Shown piece by piece: positions 18,811-30,460 of a stretch of DNA of 64,000 bases. Location of the stretch: contig NZ_JAPVRC010000013.1 in assembly GCF_030345335.1 (NCBI RefSeq), forward strand, positions 1-64,000. The letters are read 5' to 3'. Numbering within the stretch: position 1 is the first letter of the stretch; each line of letters begins with the position of its first letter. Below the pieces are notes generated by a model that worked only from the letters and a program-made list of their open reading frames with translations, ran no database searches and was not told the DNA's origin. A program made the position numbers and the translations under genes. The DNA is from Halobacillus campisalis. GTDB taxonomy: Bacteria > Bacillota > Bacilli > Bacillales > Halobacillaceae.

Positions 18811-18885
18811 CCCACAGCGTCACTCTAATGGAGTTAAAGGTTGCGAAACAGGAGTGATCCTAGGTTCGCAACCTTTATTCGTGGG
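18811..18885 (+). promoter_or_regulatory. structured rplK-rplA intergenic RNA
   Basis: An outer CCCAC / GTGGG pair (18811-18815 with 18881-18885) encloses a perfect 13-bp stem, TAAAGGTTGCGAA / TTCGCAACCTTTA (18835-18847 with 18865-18877). Its loop contains AGGA-GTGA-TCCT, a small stem with a GNRA tetraloop. No long T run follows, so it is not a plain terminator. It ends 40 bp before rplA and could be an L1 autoregulatory or processing element; function inferred. Confidence 0.6.
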
Positions 18886-18925
18886 AGGTTAATCCGTTAA
18901 AACCACAATGAGGAGGAAATAAAAA

Positions 18926-19621
18926 ATGGCTAAAAAAAGCAAAAAGCAACAAGAACTGCAAAAACTTGTTGACCGTACAAAAGCTTATGAAGTACAAGAA
19001 GCAGTTAGTCTTGTGAAAGAAACATCAAAGGCGAGCTTTGATGAAACTGTTGAAGCGGCTTTCCGTCTTGGGGTTGACCCTAAGAAAGCAGACCAGCAAA
19101 TCCGTGGAGCGATGGTGCTTCCACACGGTACAGGTAAAACTCAGCGCGTTCTAGTTTTCGCTAAAGGTGATAAAGCGAAAGAAGCAGAAGCTGCTGGAGC
19201 TGACTACGTAGGAGAACAAGACTTGATCAGCCAAATTAATCAAGGATGGTTCGATTTTGACGTAGTTGTTGCAACACCTGATATGATGGCTGAAGTTGGT
19301 AAGCTTGGCCGAGTACTTGGACCAAAAGGACTTATGCCGAACCCTAAAACAGGAACAGTTACTTTTGAAGTTGAAAAAGCAGTTAATGAAATTAAAGCAG
19401 GTAAAGTAGAATACCGCGTCGATAAAGCGGCTAACATCCATGTACCTATTGGAAAAGCTTCTTTCGATCAAGAAAAGCTTGTTGAGAACTTCAAAGCAAT
19501 CACTGATCAGTTAGTGAAAGCTAAGCCTCAAGCTTCAAAAGGTACCTACATGCGTAATGCTGCCGTATCTTCTACAATGGGGCCTGGAATCAAAGTTGAT
19601 GTATCCGGCTTCGTGAAGTAA
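18926..19621 (+). CDS. rplA: 50S ribosomal protein L1
   Basis: L1 (231 aa) forms the mobile stalk at the E site and in many bacteria represses its own operon. The two-domain fold is complete, with the signature [21 protein letters not shown] near residue 125. A GAGGAGGAAAT-type ribosome-binding site precedes the ATG. It is separated from rplK by a structured 116-nt interval and from rplJ by a promoter and the L10 leader. Confidence 0.98.
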   Translation: MAKKSKKQQELQKLVDRTKAYEVQEAVSLVKETSKASFDETVEAAFRLGVDPKKADQQIRGAMVLPHGTGKTQRVLVFAKGDKAKEAEAAGADYVGEQDLISQINQGWFDFDVVVATPDMMAEVGKLGRVLGPKGLMPNPKTGTVTFEVEKAVNEIKAGKVEYRVDKAANIHVPIGKASFDQEKLVENFKAITDQLVKAKPQASKGTYMRNAAVSSTMGPGIKVDVSGFVK

Positions 19622-19631
19622 TAAATAATGG

Positions 19632-19660
19632 TTGACTTTCCGTTTTTAATTTCTTATAAT
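19632..19660 (+). promoter_or_regulatory. sigma-A promoter of rplJ-rplL
   Basis: TTGACT (19632-19637), 17-bp spacer, TATAAT (19655-19660). It lies upstream of the L10 leader. Confidence 0.8.
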
Positions 19661-19693
19661 TAGAAACGTTGTATAAATTGAATACGTTATACC

Positions 19694-19811
19694 GAAGACA
19701 GCAGGTGCGGTTCCCGCTTAATTTCCTGCCGAGGTGTGTGCATAAACAGGACAGCTTTTCATCGACCTGTTCTGACATACGTACCTCCATGTCTTGTGGA
19801 GGTACTTTTTA
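19694..19811 (+). ncRNA. L10 ribosomal protein leader
   Basis: The sequence from GAAGACAGCAGGTGCGG through CCTGCCGAGGTGTGTG matches the Firmicutes L10 leader: GCAGG pairs with CCTGC around a loop and the single-stranded GAGGTGTGTG follows. A second stem (ACAGG / CCTGT) and a terminator (GTACCTCCA / TGGAGGTAC, T5, 19781-19810) complete it. The L10(L12)4 complex is expected to bind the leader and favour termination, balancing stalk protein supply. Confidence 0.9.
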
Positions 19812-19872
19812 TTTTGTGAAGCACGAACTCCCATCGGTATGATAAGTCATTAAGTTATTAGGAGGTGGAACG

Positions 19873-20376
19873 ATGAGCAAAATTATTGAGCAAAAGCAGC
19901 AGGTTGTAACTGAAATTGCTGACAAATTCCGTAACAGTAAGTCTGCAGTACTTGTAGATTACCGCGGACTAAGTGTTGCTGAAGTAACAGAGCTTCGTAC
20001 GCAGCTTCGTGAAGCAGGAGTTGAGTTCAAAGTGTATAAAAACACAATGACTCGCCGTGCGACTGCTGAAACAGATCTTACTGAACTGGATGAAGTTCTT
20101 GTTGGACCGACTGCTTTAGCATTCAGTGAAGACGACGCTGTATCCCCAGCGAAAGTTCTTAACAACTTTGCAAAAGATCACCAAAACCTTGAACTTAAAG
20201 GTGGAGTGATTGAAGGACAGGTTGCAACTCTTGATCAAATCAAGGAACTTGCTACTCTTCCAAGCTACGAAGGTCTTGTATCTATGTTCCTAAGCGTGAT
20301 TCAAGCTCCAGTTCGCAACTTTGCTTATGCTACAAAAGCAATTGCAGAACAAAAAGAAGAAGAAGAAAGCGCGTAA
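19873..20376 (+). CDS. rplJ: 50S ribosomal protein L10
   Basis: L10 (167 aa) anchors L7/L12 dimers to the GTPase-associated centre. The N-terminal rRNA-binding domain contains [19 protein letters not shown] and FKVYKNTM. The C-terminal helix, which carries the L12 dimers, ends in an acidic tail (EQKEEEESA). It is controlled by the L10 leader upstream and followed by rplL after 60 bp. Confidence 0.98.
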   Translation: MSKIIEQKQQVVTEIADKFRNSKSAVLVDYRGLSVAEVTELRTQLREAGVEFKVYKNTMTRRATAETDLTELDEVLVGPTALAFSEDDAVSPAKVLNNFAKDHQNLELKGGVIEGQVATLDQIKELATLPSYEGLVSMFLSVIQAPVRNFAYATKAIAEQKEEEESA

Positions 20377-20436
20377 GTTAACACCCATGTTTGAATGAAT
20401 AAAAATTTATTTTAAAATCTAAGGAGGAAATTTCTC

Positions 20437-20802
20437 ATGTCTAACGAACAAATTATCGAAGCGATTAAAGAAATGACTGTTCTTGAGCTTAACGACCTAG
20501 TTAAAGCAATTGAAGAAGAATTTGGTGTAACTGCTGCAGCTCCAGTTGCTGCTGGTGGTGCTGCTGCAGGTGGCGAAGCTGAAGAAGAGCAAACTGAATT
20601 TGATGTAGTACTAGAATCTGCTGGAAGCTCTAAGATCAAAGTAGTTAAAGCAGTTCGCGAAATCACTGGTCTTGGTCTTAAAGACGCAAAAGAGCTAGTT
20701 GATAACGCTCCTGGCGCTATCAAAGAAGGCGTTGCTAAAGAAGAAGCTGAAGAAGTTAAAGCTAAGCTAGAAGAAGCTGGAGCTTCTGTAGAAGTTAAGT
20801 AA
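20437..20802 (+). CDS. rplL: 50S ribosomal protein L7/L12
   Basis: L12 (121 aa) is the multicopy stalk protein that recruits translation factors. An N-terminal dimerisation helix (1-32), an alanine/glycine-rich hinge (about 33-50) and the C-terminal factor-binding domain with [20 protein letters not shown] are present. It is last in the rplJ-rplL unit, followed by a strong terminator. Confidence 0.98.
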   Translation: MSNEQIIEAIKEMTVLELNDLVKAIEEEFGVTAAAPVAAGGAAAGGEAEEEQTEFDVVLESAGSSKIKVVKAVREITGLGLKDAKELVDNAPGAIKEGVAKEEAEEVKAKLEEAGASVEVK

Positions 20803-20818
20803 TTGCATGAAATAAGTT

Positions 20819-20852
20819 AAGCTCGCTGATTATCGGCGAGCTTTCTTTTTCT
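20819..20852 (+). terminator. terminator after rplL
   Basis: AAGCTCGC pairs with GCGAGCTT across a ~9-nt loop, followed by a T-rich tail. Confidence 0.85.
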
Positions 20853-20878
20853 TATTTTTTTTCAAGAAGGTGTTCTTA

Positions 20879-21481
20879 ATGGCTGAACATTATTATTCAA
20901 AAAAAACAGAGGCGAAAAGCGATGAACGCACATGGTCTTTCTCTTTGAAAGGGAATCCCTTTACTTTTACGACTGATCATGCCGTCTTCTCAAAATCTGA
21001 AGTAGATTTCGGGTCGCGTGTGTTAATTGAGGCTTTTACGCCGCCGGAAGTCGATGGTGATATTCTTGACCTGGGCTGCGGCTATGGGCCGATCGGCTTA
21101 GCCCTGGGGAAATCTTTTCATGATCGTCATATTGTGATGGTCGATGTAAATGAGAGGGCCCTGACCTTAGCAGAACGGAATGCTGAGCAAAACCACGTGA
21201 AGAATGTTTCTATTAAAGAGAGTGATCGATTTTCCAATATAGACGACCGTTCGTTTGCGGCGATCCTTACCAATCCTCCCATTCGCGCAGGTAAACAAGT
21301 AGTTCACAGCATGTTCACCGAAGCAGCAGAAGCTTTGCTTCCGGGCGGAGAGTTATGGGTGGTCATTCAAAAGAAACAAGGGGCTCCTTCAGCAAAGGAG
21401 AAGCTTGAAGAGTTGTTTGGTCACACGGAGGTAGTCGTTAAGAAAAAAGGCTATCACGTCTTAAAATCTATAAAAGTTTGA
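20879..21481 (+). CDS. class I SAM-dependent methyltransferase (RsmC-like)
   Basis: A 200-residue methyltransferase of the RsmC/RlmG type. Motif I (ILDLGCGYGPIGLALG) lies near residue 61, and the catalytic NPP motif appears as NPPIRAG near 131, indicating N-methylation of a base in rRNA, likely a guanine in 16S. B. subtilis has an equivalent gene (ybxB) between rplL and rpoB. It is half the length of E. coli RsmC because it lacks the duplicated N-terminal domain. The start is ATG 20879, after AGAAGGTG. Target specificity is inferred. Confidence 0.88.
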   Translation: MAEHYYSKKTEAKSDERTWSFSLKGNPFTFTTDHAVFSKSEVDFGSRVLIEAFTPPEVDGDILDLGCGYGPIGLALGKSFHDRHIVMVDVNERALTLAERNAEQNHVKNVSIKESDRFSNIDDRSFAAILTNPPIRAGKQVVHSMFTEAAEALLPGGELWVVIQKKQGAPSAKEKLEELFGHTEVVVKKKGYHVLKSIKV

Positions 21482-21675
21482 CGCTCTATCTCATTTGTGC
21501 TATTATTGAAAAATGCCAATATGACCATTGGGTGTCAAGTCCTTTTTTAAAAAACAGTGTATATTTTTTTAAAAAGTGGATAGAATGGTAAATCGTACAT
21601 GTAAATCGAAATGAGGTTTTTGGTTGAAAACCCTTTTTCTTTTTTGTCTAACGTTAGAGAGAAATGAAGAAACAC

Positions 21676-21766
21676 CATCTGCCAACATGCGGATGTTTGA
21701 TAAATAGCGCTTGTGGCAAGATCAACCGCAAGCCTGTTCGGCATGTCTTTGCCGAACCCTTTTTTC
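21676..21766 (+). promoter_or_regulatory. multi-hairpin rpoB leader with terminator-like stem
   Basis: The 319-nt gap before rpoB contains successive stems: CATCTGC / GCGGATG (21676-21695), GCTTGTGG / CCGCAAGC (21709-21733), and GTTCGGCA / TGCCGAAC (21736-21757), followed by CCTTTTTTCG. The last ends 34 nt before the rpoB start and looks like an intrinsic terminator, so it may attenuate rpoBC transcription. An earlier weak stem (AGGTTTT / AAAACC, then a T-rich run) is at 21614-21646 and a short palindrome, CTAACGTTAG, at 21648-21657. I found no convincing promoter in the gap. Confidence 0.65.
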
Positions 21767-21800
21767 GTTATAAAAATGCTTGTTTGAAGGGGTGAATCAG

Positions 21801-24800
21801 TTGACAGGTCAACTAGTTCAATATGGACGACACCGCCAACGCAGAAGTTACGCACGTATCAGTGAGGTTTTAGAATTACCCAACTTAATCGAAATACAAA
21901 CCGCTTCTTATGATTGGTTCTTAAAAGAAGGTTTGAAAGAGATGTTCAAAGACATCTCACCGATTGAGGATTTCACAGGTAATCTATCACTAGAATTTGT
22001 AGACTACAGCTTAGGCGAGCCAAAGTATCCAGTCGATGAGTCAAAAGATCGGGACGTAACGTATAATGCACCGCTTCGTGTGAAAGTTCGTCTACTAAAT
22101 AATGAGACAGGCGAAGTGAAAGAGCAAGAGGTATTCATGGGAGATTTCCCACTGATGACCGATACTGGTACCTTCGTCATTAATGGTGCCGAACGTGTTA
22201 TCGTTTCTCAGCTTGTTCGTTCACCAAGCGTGTATTTCAACAAAAAAATAGATAAGAACGGGAAGCGCGGTTATTCGGCTACTGTAATTCCGAACCGTGG
22301 GGCATGGTTAGAATTCGAAACGGACGCAAAAGATGTAGTCCATGTGCGAATCGACCGTACTCGTAAGCTCCCGATTACTGTATTGCTTCGTGCTCTAGGA
22401 TTCGGGACAGATCAAGAAATTATTGATTTGATCGGCGAAAATGAGTATTTGAAAAATACACTGGAAAAAGATAACACAGAAAACAGCGAAAAAGCATTGC
22501 TTGAGATTTATGAGCGTCTACGCCCTGGCGAACCGCCGACAGTGGAAAATGCAAAAAGCTTACTAGTTTCTCGTTTCTTTGATCCTAAGCGTTACGACCT
22601 TGCTAGAGTAGGTCGTTATAAAATGAATAAAAAGCTTCACATTAAAGATCGTTTGTTCAACCAGACTCTTGCAGAGACGTTAGTAGACGAACAAACAGGT
22701 GAAGTGTTAGCAGAAAAAGGTTCGAAAATCGACCGTCGTTTGCTGGATAAATTAATTCCGCATTTCGATAACGAAGAAGAAACCACCAGCGAACGCTCGC
22801 TTGACCCTGTTGAGGGAGTGTTAGAAGAGCCGATTCGTGTTCAGTCTGTGAAAATAGTAGACCCTACTGATCCAGAAGGGGAACGCTCTATCAACGTAAT
22901 CGGAAATGCTAATATTGATAAAGACGTGAAGAATATCACTCCAGCTGACATCTTGTCTTCAATCAGTTATTTCTTTAACTTGCTGCATGATGTAGGTGGA
23001 ACAGATGATATTGACCACTTAGGCAACCGTCGTCTTCGTTCAGTAGGTGAATTACTGCAGAACCAATTCCGTATCGGTTTATCCCGTATGGAGCGTGTGG
23101 TACGTGAGCGTATGTCTATTCAAGATACGTCTTCAATTACACCACAGCAATTGATTAATATTCGCCCGGTTATTGCATCGATCAAAGAGTTCTTCGGAAG
23201 CTCTCAGCTTTCCCAGTTCATGGATCAGACGAACCCTCTTGCAGAATTGACGCACAAACGTCGTCTATCTGCGCTTGGACCCGGTGGTCTGACGCGTGAA
23301 CGTGCCGGCTTTGAAGTTCGTGACGTACACTACTCCCACTATGGTCGTATGTGTCCGATCGAAACGCCTGAAGGACCAAACATCGGTCTGATCAACTCAC
23401 TGTCTTCTTACGCTAAAGTTAACGAGTTTGGTTTCATCGAAACACCGTATCGTCGAGTGGATCCTGAAACGAGCAAAGTAACGGCTCAGATCGATTATTT
23501 AACGGCTGATGAAGAAGATAACTATGTTGTGGCGCAAGCGAACGCGAAACTTGAAGAAGATGGAGCCTTTACAGATCCAGAGGTTATCGCTCGTTTCCGC
23601 GGGGAAAACACCGTCGTTGCTCGCGATCGTTTAGACTACATGGACGTATCTCCTAAACAGGTAGTTTCCGCTGCGACAGCTTGTATTCCATTCTTGGAAA
23701 ACGATGACTCCAACCGTTCCCTGATGGGTGCGAACATGCAGCGTCAAGCAGTACCTTTGCTTCAGCCGGATGCTCCGATTGTCGGAACTGGAATGGAGTA
23801 TGTATCTGGTAAAGATTCAGGTGCAGCAGTCATTTGCCGTCATGACGGTATTGTTGAGCGCGTTGAAGCTAAAGAAGTGCTCGTGCGCCGTATTTCTGAA
23901 GTAGATGGAAGAGAAACAGAAGGTGACTTAGACCGTTACCGTCTTCAAAAGTTCATCCGCTCCAACCAGGGAAGCTGTTACAACCAGCGCCCGATTGTAG
24001 CAAAAGGTGACCGCGTCACTACTGGAGAAATCCTGGCTGACGGTCCATCTATGGATATGGGTGAATTAGCCCTCGGTCAAAACCCTCTTGTCGCCTTTAT
24101 GACATGGGATGGTTATAACTACGAGGATGCTATCATCATGAGTGAACGCCTTGTGAAAGATGATGTATACACCTCTATTCATATAGAAGAATATGAGTCT
24201 GAAGCTCGTGATACGAAGCTGGGACCAGAAGAAATCACTCGTGATATCCCTAACGTAGGGGAAGATGCTTTACGTGATTTGGATGAACGGGGAATTATCC
24301 GAGTAGGTGCAGAAGTAAGTGATGGAGATCTTCTTGTTGGTAAAGTAACTCCTAAAGGGGTAACTGAACTTTCTGCAGAAGAACGTCTGCTTCATGCAAT
24401 CTTTGGAGAAAAAGCTCGAGAAGTTCGTGATACTTCACTTCGTGTACCACACGGAGCAGGCGGAATTGTCCTCGATGTGAAGATTTTCAACCGTGAAGAC
24501 GGCGATGAACTTCCACCAGGGGTCAACCAGCTGATTCGTGCGTATATCGTTCAGAAGCGTAAGATCTCTGAAGGGGATAAGATGGCAGGAAGACACGGTA
24601 ACAAAGGTGTTATTTCTAAAATTCTACCTGAAGAAGATATGCCTTTCCTTCCTGACGGTACACCGGTAGATATCATGCTTAACCCATTAGGGGTACCTTC
24701 ACGTATGAACATCGGACAAGTACTAGAACTACACTTAGGGATGGCTGCCCGCCAGCTTGGACTTCGTGTGGCGACGCCGGTATTCGATGGTGCCCGTGAG

Positions 24801-25331
24801 GAAGATGTTTGGGAAACTCTTGATGAAGCAGGAATGGCACGCGATGCAAAAACAATCCTTTACGATGGCCGTACAGGCGAACCTTTTGATAACCGTGTAT
24901 CTGTAGGGGTTATGTATATGATTAAGTTAGCCCACATGGTTGATGATAAGCTGCACGCCCGTTCTACAGGACCTTATTCACTTGTTACCCAGCAGCCGCT
25001 TGGTGGTAAAGCACAGTTTGGTGGACAGCGTTTTGGTGAGATGGAGGTATGGGCACTTGAAGCTTATGGTGCTGCCTACACTTTACAAGAAATCTTGACC
25101 GTTAAATCCGATGATGTCGTTGGTCGTGTGAAAACATACGAAGCCATCGTCAAAGGTGATAACGTGCCTGAACCAGGCGTACCAGAATCATTCAAAGTTC
25201 TTATTAAAGAGCTACAAAGTTTAGGTATGGACGTTAAGATACTAGATGGTGATGACGAAGAGATTGAAATGAGAGACATTGAAGAAGAGCAAACCAAAGA
25301 ATCCGACAGTATGAATCTAGAGGAACAATAA
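21801..25331 (+). CDS. rpoB: RNA polymerase beta subunit
   Basis: RpoB (1176 aa) forms half of the polymerase active-site cleft. The rifampicin pocket reads [20 protein letters not shown], the wild-type, drug-sensitive form. Other landmarks are [16 protein letters not shown] and the C-terminal switch/clamp region. The N-terminus [19 protein letters not shown] matches Bacillus RpoB and sets the start at TTG 21801, with GAAGGGGTG upstream; GTG 21792 overlaps that site. The Bacillus-type acidic C-terminal tail ([16 protein letters not shown]) is present. rpoC follows after 54 bp. Confidence 0.98.
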   Translation: MTGQLVQYGRHRQRRSYARISEVLELPNLIEIQTASYDWFLKEGLKEMFKDISPIEDFTGNLSLEFVDYSLGEPKYPVDESKDRDVTYNAPLRVKVRLLNNETGEVKEQEVFMGDFPLMTDTGTFVINGAERVIVSQLVRSPSVYFNKKIDKNGKRGYSATVIPNRGAWLEFETDAKDVVHVRIDRTRKLPITVLLRALGFGTDQEIIDLIGENEYLKNTLEKDNTENSEKALLEIYERLRPGEPPTVENAKSLLVSRFFDPKRYDLARVGRYKMNKKLHIKDRLFNQTLAETLVDEQTGEVLAEKGSKIDRRLLDKLIPHFDNEEETTSERSLDPVEGVLEEPIRVQSVKIVDPTDPEGERSINVIGNANIDKDVKNITPADILSSISYFFNLLHDVGGTDDIDHLGNRRLRSVGELLQNQFRIGLSRMERVVRERMSIQDTSSITPQQLINIRPVIASIKEFFGSSQLSQFMDQTNPLAELTHKRRLSALGPGGLTRERAGFEVRDVHYSHYGRMCPIETPEGPNIGLINSLSSYAKVNEFGFIETPYRRVDPETSKVTAQIDYLTADEEDNYVVAQANAKLEEDGAFTDPEVIARFRGENTVVARDRLDYMDVSPKQVVSAATACIPFLENDDSNRSLMGANMQRQAVPLLQPDAPIVGTGMEYVSGKDSGAAVICRHDGIVERVEAKEVLVRRISEVDGRETEGDLDRYRLQKFIRSNQGSCYNQRPIVAKGDRVTTGEILADGPSMDMGELALGQNPLVAFMTWDGYNYEDAIIMSERLVKDDVYTSIHIEEYESEARDTKLGPEEITRDIPNVGEDALRDLDERGIIRVGAEVSDGDLLVGKVTPKGVTELSAEERLLHAIFGEKAREVRDTSLRVPHGAGGIVLDVKIFNREDGDELPPGVNQLIRAYIVQKRKISEGDKMAGRHGNKGVISKILPEEDMPFLPDGTPVDIMLNPLGVPSRMNIGQVLELHLGMAARQLGLRVATPVFDGAREEDVWETLDEAGMARDAKTILYDGRTGEPFDNRVSVGVMYMIKLAHMVDDKLHARSTGPYSLVTQQPLGGKAQFGGQRFGEMEVWALEAYGAAYTLQEILTVKSDDVVGRVKTYEAIVKGDNVPEPGVPESFKVLIKELQSLGMDVKILDGDDEEIEMRDIEEEQTKESDSMNLEEQ

Positions 25332-25385
25332 AAGATTTCCTGAAGCTAAGGGTAGAACCTGGATACTAAAAGGGAGGTAAGCCCC

Positions 25386-28300
25386 TTGATAGATGTTAAT
25401 AGATTTGAATATATGAAAATTGGTCTTGCTTCACCAGACAAGATACGCTCTTGGTCTTATGGTGAGGTCAAGAAACCAGAAACAATCAATTATCGTACGT
25501 TGAAGCCAGAGAAAGACGGCTTGTTCTGTGAGAGAATTTTCGGTCCTCAAAAAGACTGGGAATGTCACTGTGGAAAATATAAGCGTGTACGTTACAAAGG
25601 TGTCGTATGTGACCGTTGTGGCGTAGAAGTAACAAAAGCGAAAGTACGTCGTGAGCGTATGGGGCACTTAGAATTAGCTGCCCCTGTCTCTCACATTTGG
25701 TACTTCAAAGGTATTCCGAGCCGTATGGGGCTTGTACTTGATATGTCTCCTCGTGCTTTAGAAGAAGTTATTTATTTTGCGGCTTATATAGTAACCGAAC
25801 CTGGTGAAACTGCCCTTGATAAAAAGCAGCTTCTTTCTGAAAAAGAATATCGTTCTTACCGCGAGAAATTTGGGCAAGGCTTCCAGGCAGCTATGGGTGC
25901 TGAAGCCATTCGTAAACTCCTTTTCGATATCGATCTTGATGGTGAGGTAGATACGTTAAAAGAAGAGCTTAAAACAGCCCAGGGTCAGCGTCGTACTCGA
26001 GCGATCAAGCGTTTGGAAGTACTTGAGTCGTTCCGTAATTCAGGAAATGATCCATCATGGATGATTTTAGATGTTCTTCCTGTCATCCCGCCTGAGCTGC
26101 GCCCAATGGTTCAGCTTGACGGAGGACGTTTTGCAACATCTGACTTGAACGATTTATATCGTCGTGTCATTAACCGTAACAACCGTTTGAAGCGCCTGCT
26201 TGACCTTGGGGCTCCTACGATTATTGTTCAAAATGAAAAGCGTATGCTTCAAGAAGCAGTCGATGCTTTAATTGACAACGGCCGTCGCGGTCGTCCAGTT
26301 ACCGGACCAGGAAACCGTCCGCTTAAATCTCTTTCTCATATGCTGAAAGGGAAGCAAGGGCGTTTCCGTCAAAACCTATTAGGTAAGCGTGTAGACTACT
26401 CCGGTCGTTCAGTAATCGTTGTAGGACCTAATTTGAAAATGTATCAGTGTGGTCTGCCAAAAGAGATGGCACTGGAATTATTTAAGCCATTCGTTATGAA
26501 AGAGCTTGTATCTCGAGGGTTGGCTCATAACATTAAATCAGCTAAACGTAAGATCGAGCGTGTGCACCCTGAAGTTTGGGACGTTCTAGAAGACGTCATT
26601 AAAGAACACCCAGTCTTGTTAAACCGTGCACCTACGTTACACCGTTTAGGTATTCAAGCCTTTGAACCGACATTGGTCGAAGGACGCGCCATTCGTCTTC
26701 ACCCACTCGTATGTACAGCATATAACGCTGACTTCGATGGTGACCAAATGGCTGTCCACGTACCATTATCATCAGAAGCTCAGGCTGAAGCACGTATTTT
26801 AATGCTTGCTGCTCAAAACATCCTGAACCCTAAAGATGGTAAGCCAGTCGTAACGCCTTCACAGGATATGGTACTAGGTAACTATTACCTTACTTTAGAA
26901 CGTATAGGCGCTGTTGGAGAAGGTATGGTTGTTAAAGACTTGAATGAAGCGCTTATGGCTTATCAAAATGGATATGTCCATCTGCATACTCGTGTAGCTG
27001 TTCAAGCCAGCTCTTTAAACAACGAAACCTTTACAGAAGCTCAGAATAATCAATTGCTGGTTACATCAATCGGTAAGTTGATTTTCAATGAAATGCTTCC
27101 TAACTCGTTCCCTTATATGAACGAACCAACGCAGGAAAACCTTGAAATTAAAACTCCAGACCACTACTTTATCGAGAAAGGTACGGACGTAAGAAAAGAC
27201 ATCGCCAGCCGCGATGAAGTCCTTCCATTCAAGAAAGGTATCCTTGGAGATATCATTGCGGAAGTATTTAAACGCTTCTCAATCAGTGAAACATCTAAAA
27301 TGCTGGACCGTATGAAAGATCTAGGGTTTGCTTATTCTACAAAAGCAGGTATTACAGTCGGTGTATCTGACGTTGTTGTATTACCTGAAAAACAAGAAAT
27401 CCTTGAAGAAGCTCAGGCTAAGGTCGATAAAGTTCTTAAGCAATTCCGTCGTGGTTTGATTACGGATGGAGAACGTTACGACCGCGTTATCGAAATTTGG
27501 TCAGCATGTAAAGATAATATCCAAAATCGATTGATGAATTCCTTGAATCCGCGTAACCCTATCTTCATGATGAGTGACTCTGGAGCTCGTGGTAACGCGT
27601 CCAACTTCACTCAGCTTGCTGGTATGCGTGGTTTGATGGCCAACCCGGCTGGACGAATCATTGAATTACCGATCAAATCAAGCTTCCGTGAAGGTCTAAC
27701 TGTACTTGAGTACTTTATTTCTACTCACGGTGCACGTAAAGGTCTTGCCGATACGGCACTGAAGACAGCCGACTCAGGTTACTTGACTCGTCGTCTAGTG
27801 GATGTGGCTCAGGATGTAATCGTCCGTGAAGAAGATTGTGGAACCGATCGTGGATTACCAGTAAGTTCTCTAAGAGAAGGCACTGAAATGATTGAACCAC
27901 TTATTGATCGCTTAATCGGACGTACCGCTTACCAGACAGTGAAACACCCTGAAACGGGCCAAATACTTGCTTCTCGTAATGAAGTAATCTTCGAAGATGC
28001 CGCTAAGCAGATCGTAGATGCGGGCGTCGAAAAAGTAGTGATACGTTCAGCCTTTACATGTAACACGAAACACGGTGTATGTAAGAAATGTTATGGCCGT
28101 AACTTAGCTACTGGAGATGAAGTAGAAGTAGGAGAAGCCGTCGGTATCATTGCAGCCCAGTCAATCGGTGAGCCGGGTACACAGTTAACCATGCGTACCT
28201 TCCACACAGGCGGGGTAGCAGGAGACGATATCACGCAAGGTCTTCCTCGTATCCAAGAGATCGTTGAAGCTCGTAATCCTAAAGGTCAAGCTGTTATTTC

Positions 28301-28994
28301 AGAGATCCAGGGTACAGTTCACGAAATCAAAGAAGTAAAAGAAAAACAAGAAATTGTTGTTCAAGGCGAAGTAGAAACTCGCTCTTACACAGCTCCTTAT
28401 GGCTCAAGGATGAAAGTTTCCGAAGGCGATAAAGTAGAAGCTGGTGAACCACTTACAGAAGGTTCGATCGACCCTAAAGAGTTATTGACTGTTCAAGGGT
28501 TGGACGGAGTTCAAGAGTATCTGCTGAAAGAAGTTCAAAAAGTATACCGTATGCAAGGTGTTGAGATTTCCGATAAACACGTAGAGGTTATGGTCCGCCA
28601 GATGCTTCGTAAAGTTCGTGTTCTTGACTCTGGAGATACGGATGTACTTCCAGGTTCCTTGCTTGAAATTCACCAGTTCAAAGAAGCGAACCAAAAAGTT
28701 CTCATGGAAGGCGGCCAGCCGGCTGTCGGCCGACCAGTTATTCTCGGTATTACTAAAGCATCGCTTGAAACAGACAGCTTCTTGTCTGCAGCATCCTTCC
28801 AGGAGACGACTCGTGTCCTGACAGATGCAGCGATTAAAGGTAAACGTGATGAATTACTAGGACTTAAAGAAAATGTTATCATCGGTAAACTTGTTCCTGC
28901 TGGTACAGGAATGACGAGATACCGTAAAATTAAAGCAGAATCAGAACAAAAAGAAGTAAAAGCTGAAGCTGCTCAAGAAGTAACTCAGCCTTAA
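25386..28994 (+). CDS. rpoC: RNA polymerase beta' subunit
   Basis: RpoC (1202 aa) supplies the catalytic magnesium site: [13 protein letters not shown] lies near residue 445. The N-terminal zinc ribbon ([19 protein letters not shown], about 60-78), the second zinc site ([13 protein letters not shown] near 890), the bridge and trigger-loop region with [18 protein letters not shown], and the clamp are complete. It starts with TTG after AAAGGGAGGT, as in B. subtilis. Co-transcribed with rpoB. Confidence 0.98.
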   Translation: MIDVNRFEYMKIGLASPDKIRSWSYGEVKKPETINYRTLKPEKDGLFCERIFGPQKDWECHCGKYKRVRYKGVVCDRCGVEVTKAKVRRERMGHLELAAPVSHIWYFKGIPSRMGLVLDMSPRALEEVIYFAAYIVTEPGETALDKKQLLSEKEYRSYREKFGQGFQAAMGAEAIRKLLFDIDLDGEVDTLKEELKTAQGQRRTRAIKRLEVLESFRNSGNDPSWMILDVLPVIPPELRPMVQLDGGRFATSDLNDLYRRVINRNNRLKRLLDLGAPTIIVQNEKRMLQEAVDALIDNGRRGRPVTGPGNRPLKSLSHMLKGKQGRFRQNLLGKRVDYSGRSVIVVGPNLKMYQCGLPKEMALELFKPFVMKELVSRGLAHNIKSAKRKIERVHPEVWDVLEDVIKEHPVLLNRAPTLHRLGIQAFEPTLVEGRAIRLHPLVCTAYNADFDGDQMAVHVPLSSEAQAEARILMLAAQNILNPKDGKPVVTPSQDMVLGNYYLTLERIGAVGEGMVVKDLNEALMAYQNGYVHLHTRVAVQASSLNNETFTEAQNNQLLVTSIGKLIFNEMLPNSFPYMNEPTQENLEIKTPDHYFIEKGTDVRKDIASRDEVLPFKKGILGDIIAEVFKRFSISETSKMLDRMKDLGFAYSTKAGITVGVSDVVVLPEKQEILEEAQAKVDKVLKQFRRGLITDGERYDRVIEIWSACKDNIQNRLMNSLNPRNPIFMMSDSGARGNASNFTQLAGMRGLMANPAGRIIELPIKSSFREGLTVLEYFISTHGARKGLADTALKTADSGYLTRRLVDVAQDVIVREEDCGTDRGLPVSSLREGTEMIEPLIDRLIGRTAYQTVKHPETGQILASRNEVIFEDAAKQIVDAGVEKVVIRSAFTCNTKHGVCKKCYGRNLATGDEVEVGEAVGIIAAQSIGEPGTQLTMRTFHTGGVAGDDITQGLPRIQEIVEARNPKGQAVISEIQGTVHEIKEVKEKQEIVVQGEVETRSYTAPYGSRMKVSEGDKVEAGEPLTEGSIDPKELLTVQGLDGVQEYLLKEVQKVYRMQGVEISDKHVEVMVRQMLRKVRVLDSGDTDVLPGSLLEIHQFKEANQKVLMEGGQPAVGRPVILGITKASLETDSFLSAASFQETTRVLTDAAIKGKRDELLGLKENVIIGKLVPAGTGMTRYRKIKAESEQKEVKAEAAQEVTQP

Positions 28995-29064
28995 TATAAA
29001 GCTGAAGGTAATTAGAGGATAATGTTCGGGAGTACCTTGAGATGAAACTATTTTCAATACCAGG

Positions 29065-29093
29065 TTGACATGAGTTTTCGGTAGTGATAATAT
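29065..29093 (+). promoter_or_regulatory. sigma-A promoter of the ybxF-rpsL-rpsG-fusA unit
   Basis: TTGACA (29065-29070), 17-bp spacer, TAATAT (29088-29093, within the A/T-rich GATAATATAAT). It lies 47 bp before ybxF. Confidence 0.7.
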
Positions 29094-29139
29094 AATCAAG
29101 GTGCTTCCGTTTATCCTTGTTACTTTGGAGGATATGAAG

Positions 29140-29391
29140 ATGTCTTATGAAAAAGTAGCACAGGCTAAATCAGAGATAGTGATTGGGACCAAACAAACAC
29201 TCAAAGCTATGAAAAGCGGCGAAGTGATTGAAGTCTTGACGGCTGACGATGCTGATCAGTCGATGACAATGAAAGTAGCTAATCTTGCTGCACAGCTGAA
29301 CATTCCACATACAAGAGTTACATCTATGAAGGAATTAGGAAACGCATGCGGCATTGATGTTGGAGCTGCTACCGTGGCTATAAAGCAATAA
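29140..29391 (+). CDS. ybxF: L7Ae-like kink-turn RNA-binding protein
   Basis: An 83-residue member of the L7Ae/L30e family (YbxF type), whose B. subtilis homologue binds kink-turns. The core [25 protein letters not shown] and the C-terminal [14 protein letters not shown] fit the family. Its physiological RNA partner is not established. The start is ATG 29140, eight bases after GGAGG; ATG 29134 is only two bases from that site. It heads the rpsL-rpsG-fusA gene group. Confidence 0.92.
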   Translation: MSYEKVAQAKSEIVIGTKQTLKAMKSGEVIEVLTADDADQSMTMKVANLAAQLNIPHTRVTSMKELGNACGIDVGAATVAIKQ

Positions 29392-29486
29392 AGTTTTGGC
29401 GAATCATCGCGAAAGCTTTGTTTTTTGCCTTTTTATGAACCACCTGGATGTGTGGTATTAAAAAAGTGGAAGGGAGGATAAATATT

Positions 29487-29900
29487 ATGCCAACTATTAA
29501 TCAATTAGTACGTAAAGGACGCGTAAGCAAAGGTAAGAAAACTGACTCTCCAGCTTTGAACAAAGGCTATAACAGCTATAAGAAGCGTATGACAGATCAG
29601 TCTTCTCCACAAAAACGTGGGGTTTGCACACGTGTAGGTACAATGACTCCGAAGAAACCGAACTCCGCACTACGTAAGTATGCTCGTGTTCGTTTGACTA
29701 ACCAAATCGAAGTGAATGCCTACATTCCTGGAATCGGCCACAACTTGCAAGAGCACAGTGTTGTTCTTATCCGTGGCGGACGTGTTAAAGACTTACCTGG
29801 TGTGCGTTATCACATCGTTCGTGGTGCACTTGATACTGCAAGCGTGGATGGCCGTATGCAAGGTCGTTCTAAATACGGTACCAAGAAGCCTAAAAAATAA
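29487..29900 (+). CDS. rpsL: 30S ribosomal protein S12
   Basis: S12 (137 aa) lines the decoding centre. [11 protein letters not shown] includes the lysine (K56 in Bacillus numbering) altered in streptomycin-resistant mutants, here wild type. The second loop, [25 protein letters not shown], is intact. The Bacillus-type insertion near residues 12-30 accounts for the length above E. coli's. The start is ATG 29487 after AAGGGAGGA. Confidence 0.98.
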   Translation: MPTINQLVRKGRVSKGKKTDSPALNKGYNSYKKRMTDQSSPQKRGVCTRVGTMTPKKPNSALRKYARVRLTNQIEVNAYIPGIGHNLQEHSVVLIRGGRVKDLPGVRYHIVRGALDTASVDGRMQGRSKYGTKKPKK

Positions 29901-29947
29901 TTAAACTTATTTATTCGTAAATAACAACAAGGAAGGGAGGGGAACAT

Positions 29948-30418
29948 ATGCCACGTAAAGGACCAGTAGCAAAACGTGATGTGTTACCAGATCCAATGTA
30001 CAACTCTAAGCTTGTAACTCGCTTAATCAACCAAATCATGGTTGACGGACAGCGCGGTAAAGCTCAGAAAATTCTTTATAAAGCTTTTGAACTTGTTCAA
30101 GAACGTAGCGGAAATGAAGCTATGGAAGCTTTTGAACAAGCGATGAAGAACGTAGCGCCTGTACTAGAAGTACGCGCTCGTCGTGTGGGTGGTTCAAACT
30201 ACCAAGTACCAGTTGAGGTACGCCCAGAACGTCGTCAAGCACTAGGACTGCGTTTCATTGTAAACTATGCGCGTCTACGCGGAGAAAAGACAATGGAAGA
30301 GCGCCTGGCTAATGAAATTCTAGATGCAGCAAACAACACAGGTGCAGCAGTTAAGCGCCGTGAAGATATGCACAAAATGGCGGAAGCTAACAAAGCATTC
30401 GCTCACTACCGTTGGTAA
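29948..30418 (+). CDS. rpsG: 30S ribosomal protein S7
   Basis: S7 (156 aa) nucleates assembly of the 30S head and contacts the exit-site tRNA. The N-terminus [15 protein letters not shown] and the helical core with [17 protein letters not shown] are typical. It lies between rpsL and fusA, the conserved str-operon order. GGAAGGGAGGGG precedes the ATG. Confidence 0.98.
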   Translation: MPRKGPVAKRDVLPDPMYNSKLVTRLINQIMVDGQRGKAQKILYKAFELVQERSGNEAMEAFEQAMKNVAPVLEVRARRVGGSNYQVPVEVRPERRQALGLRFIVNYARLRGEKTMEERLANEILDAANNTGAAVKRREDMHKMAEANKAFAHYRW

Positions 30419-30460
30419 TCATCAACGTAATAATCTTTCAACCAGGAAGGAGAAAAAATC

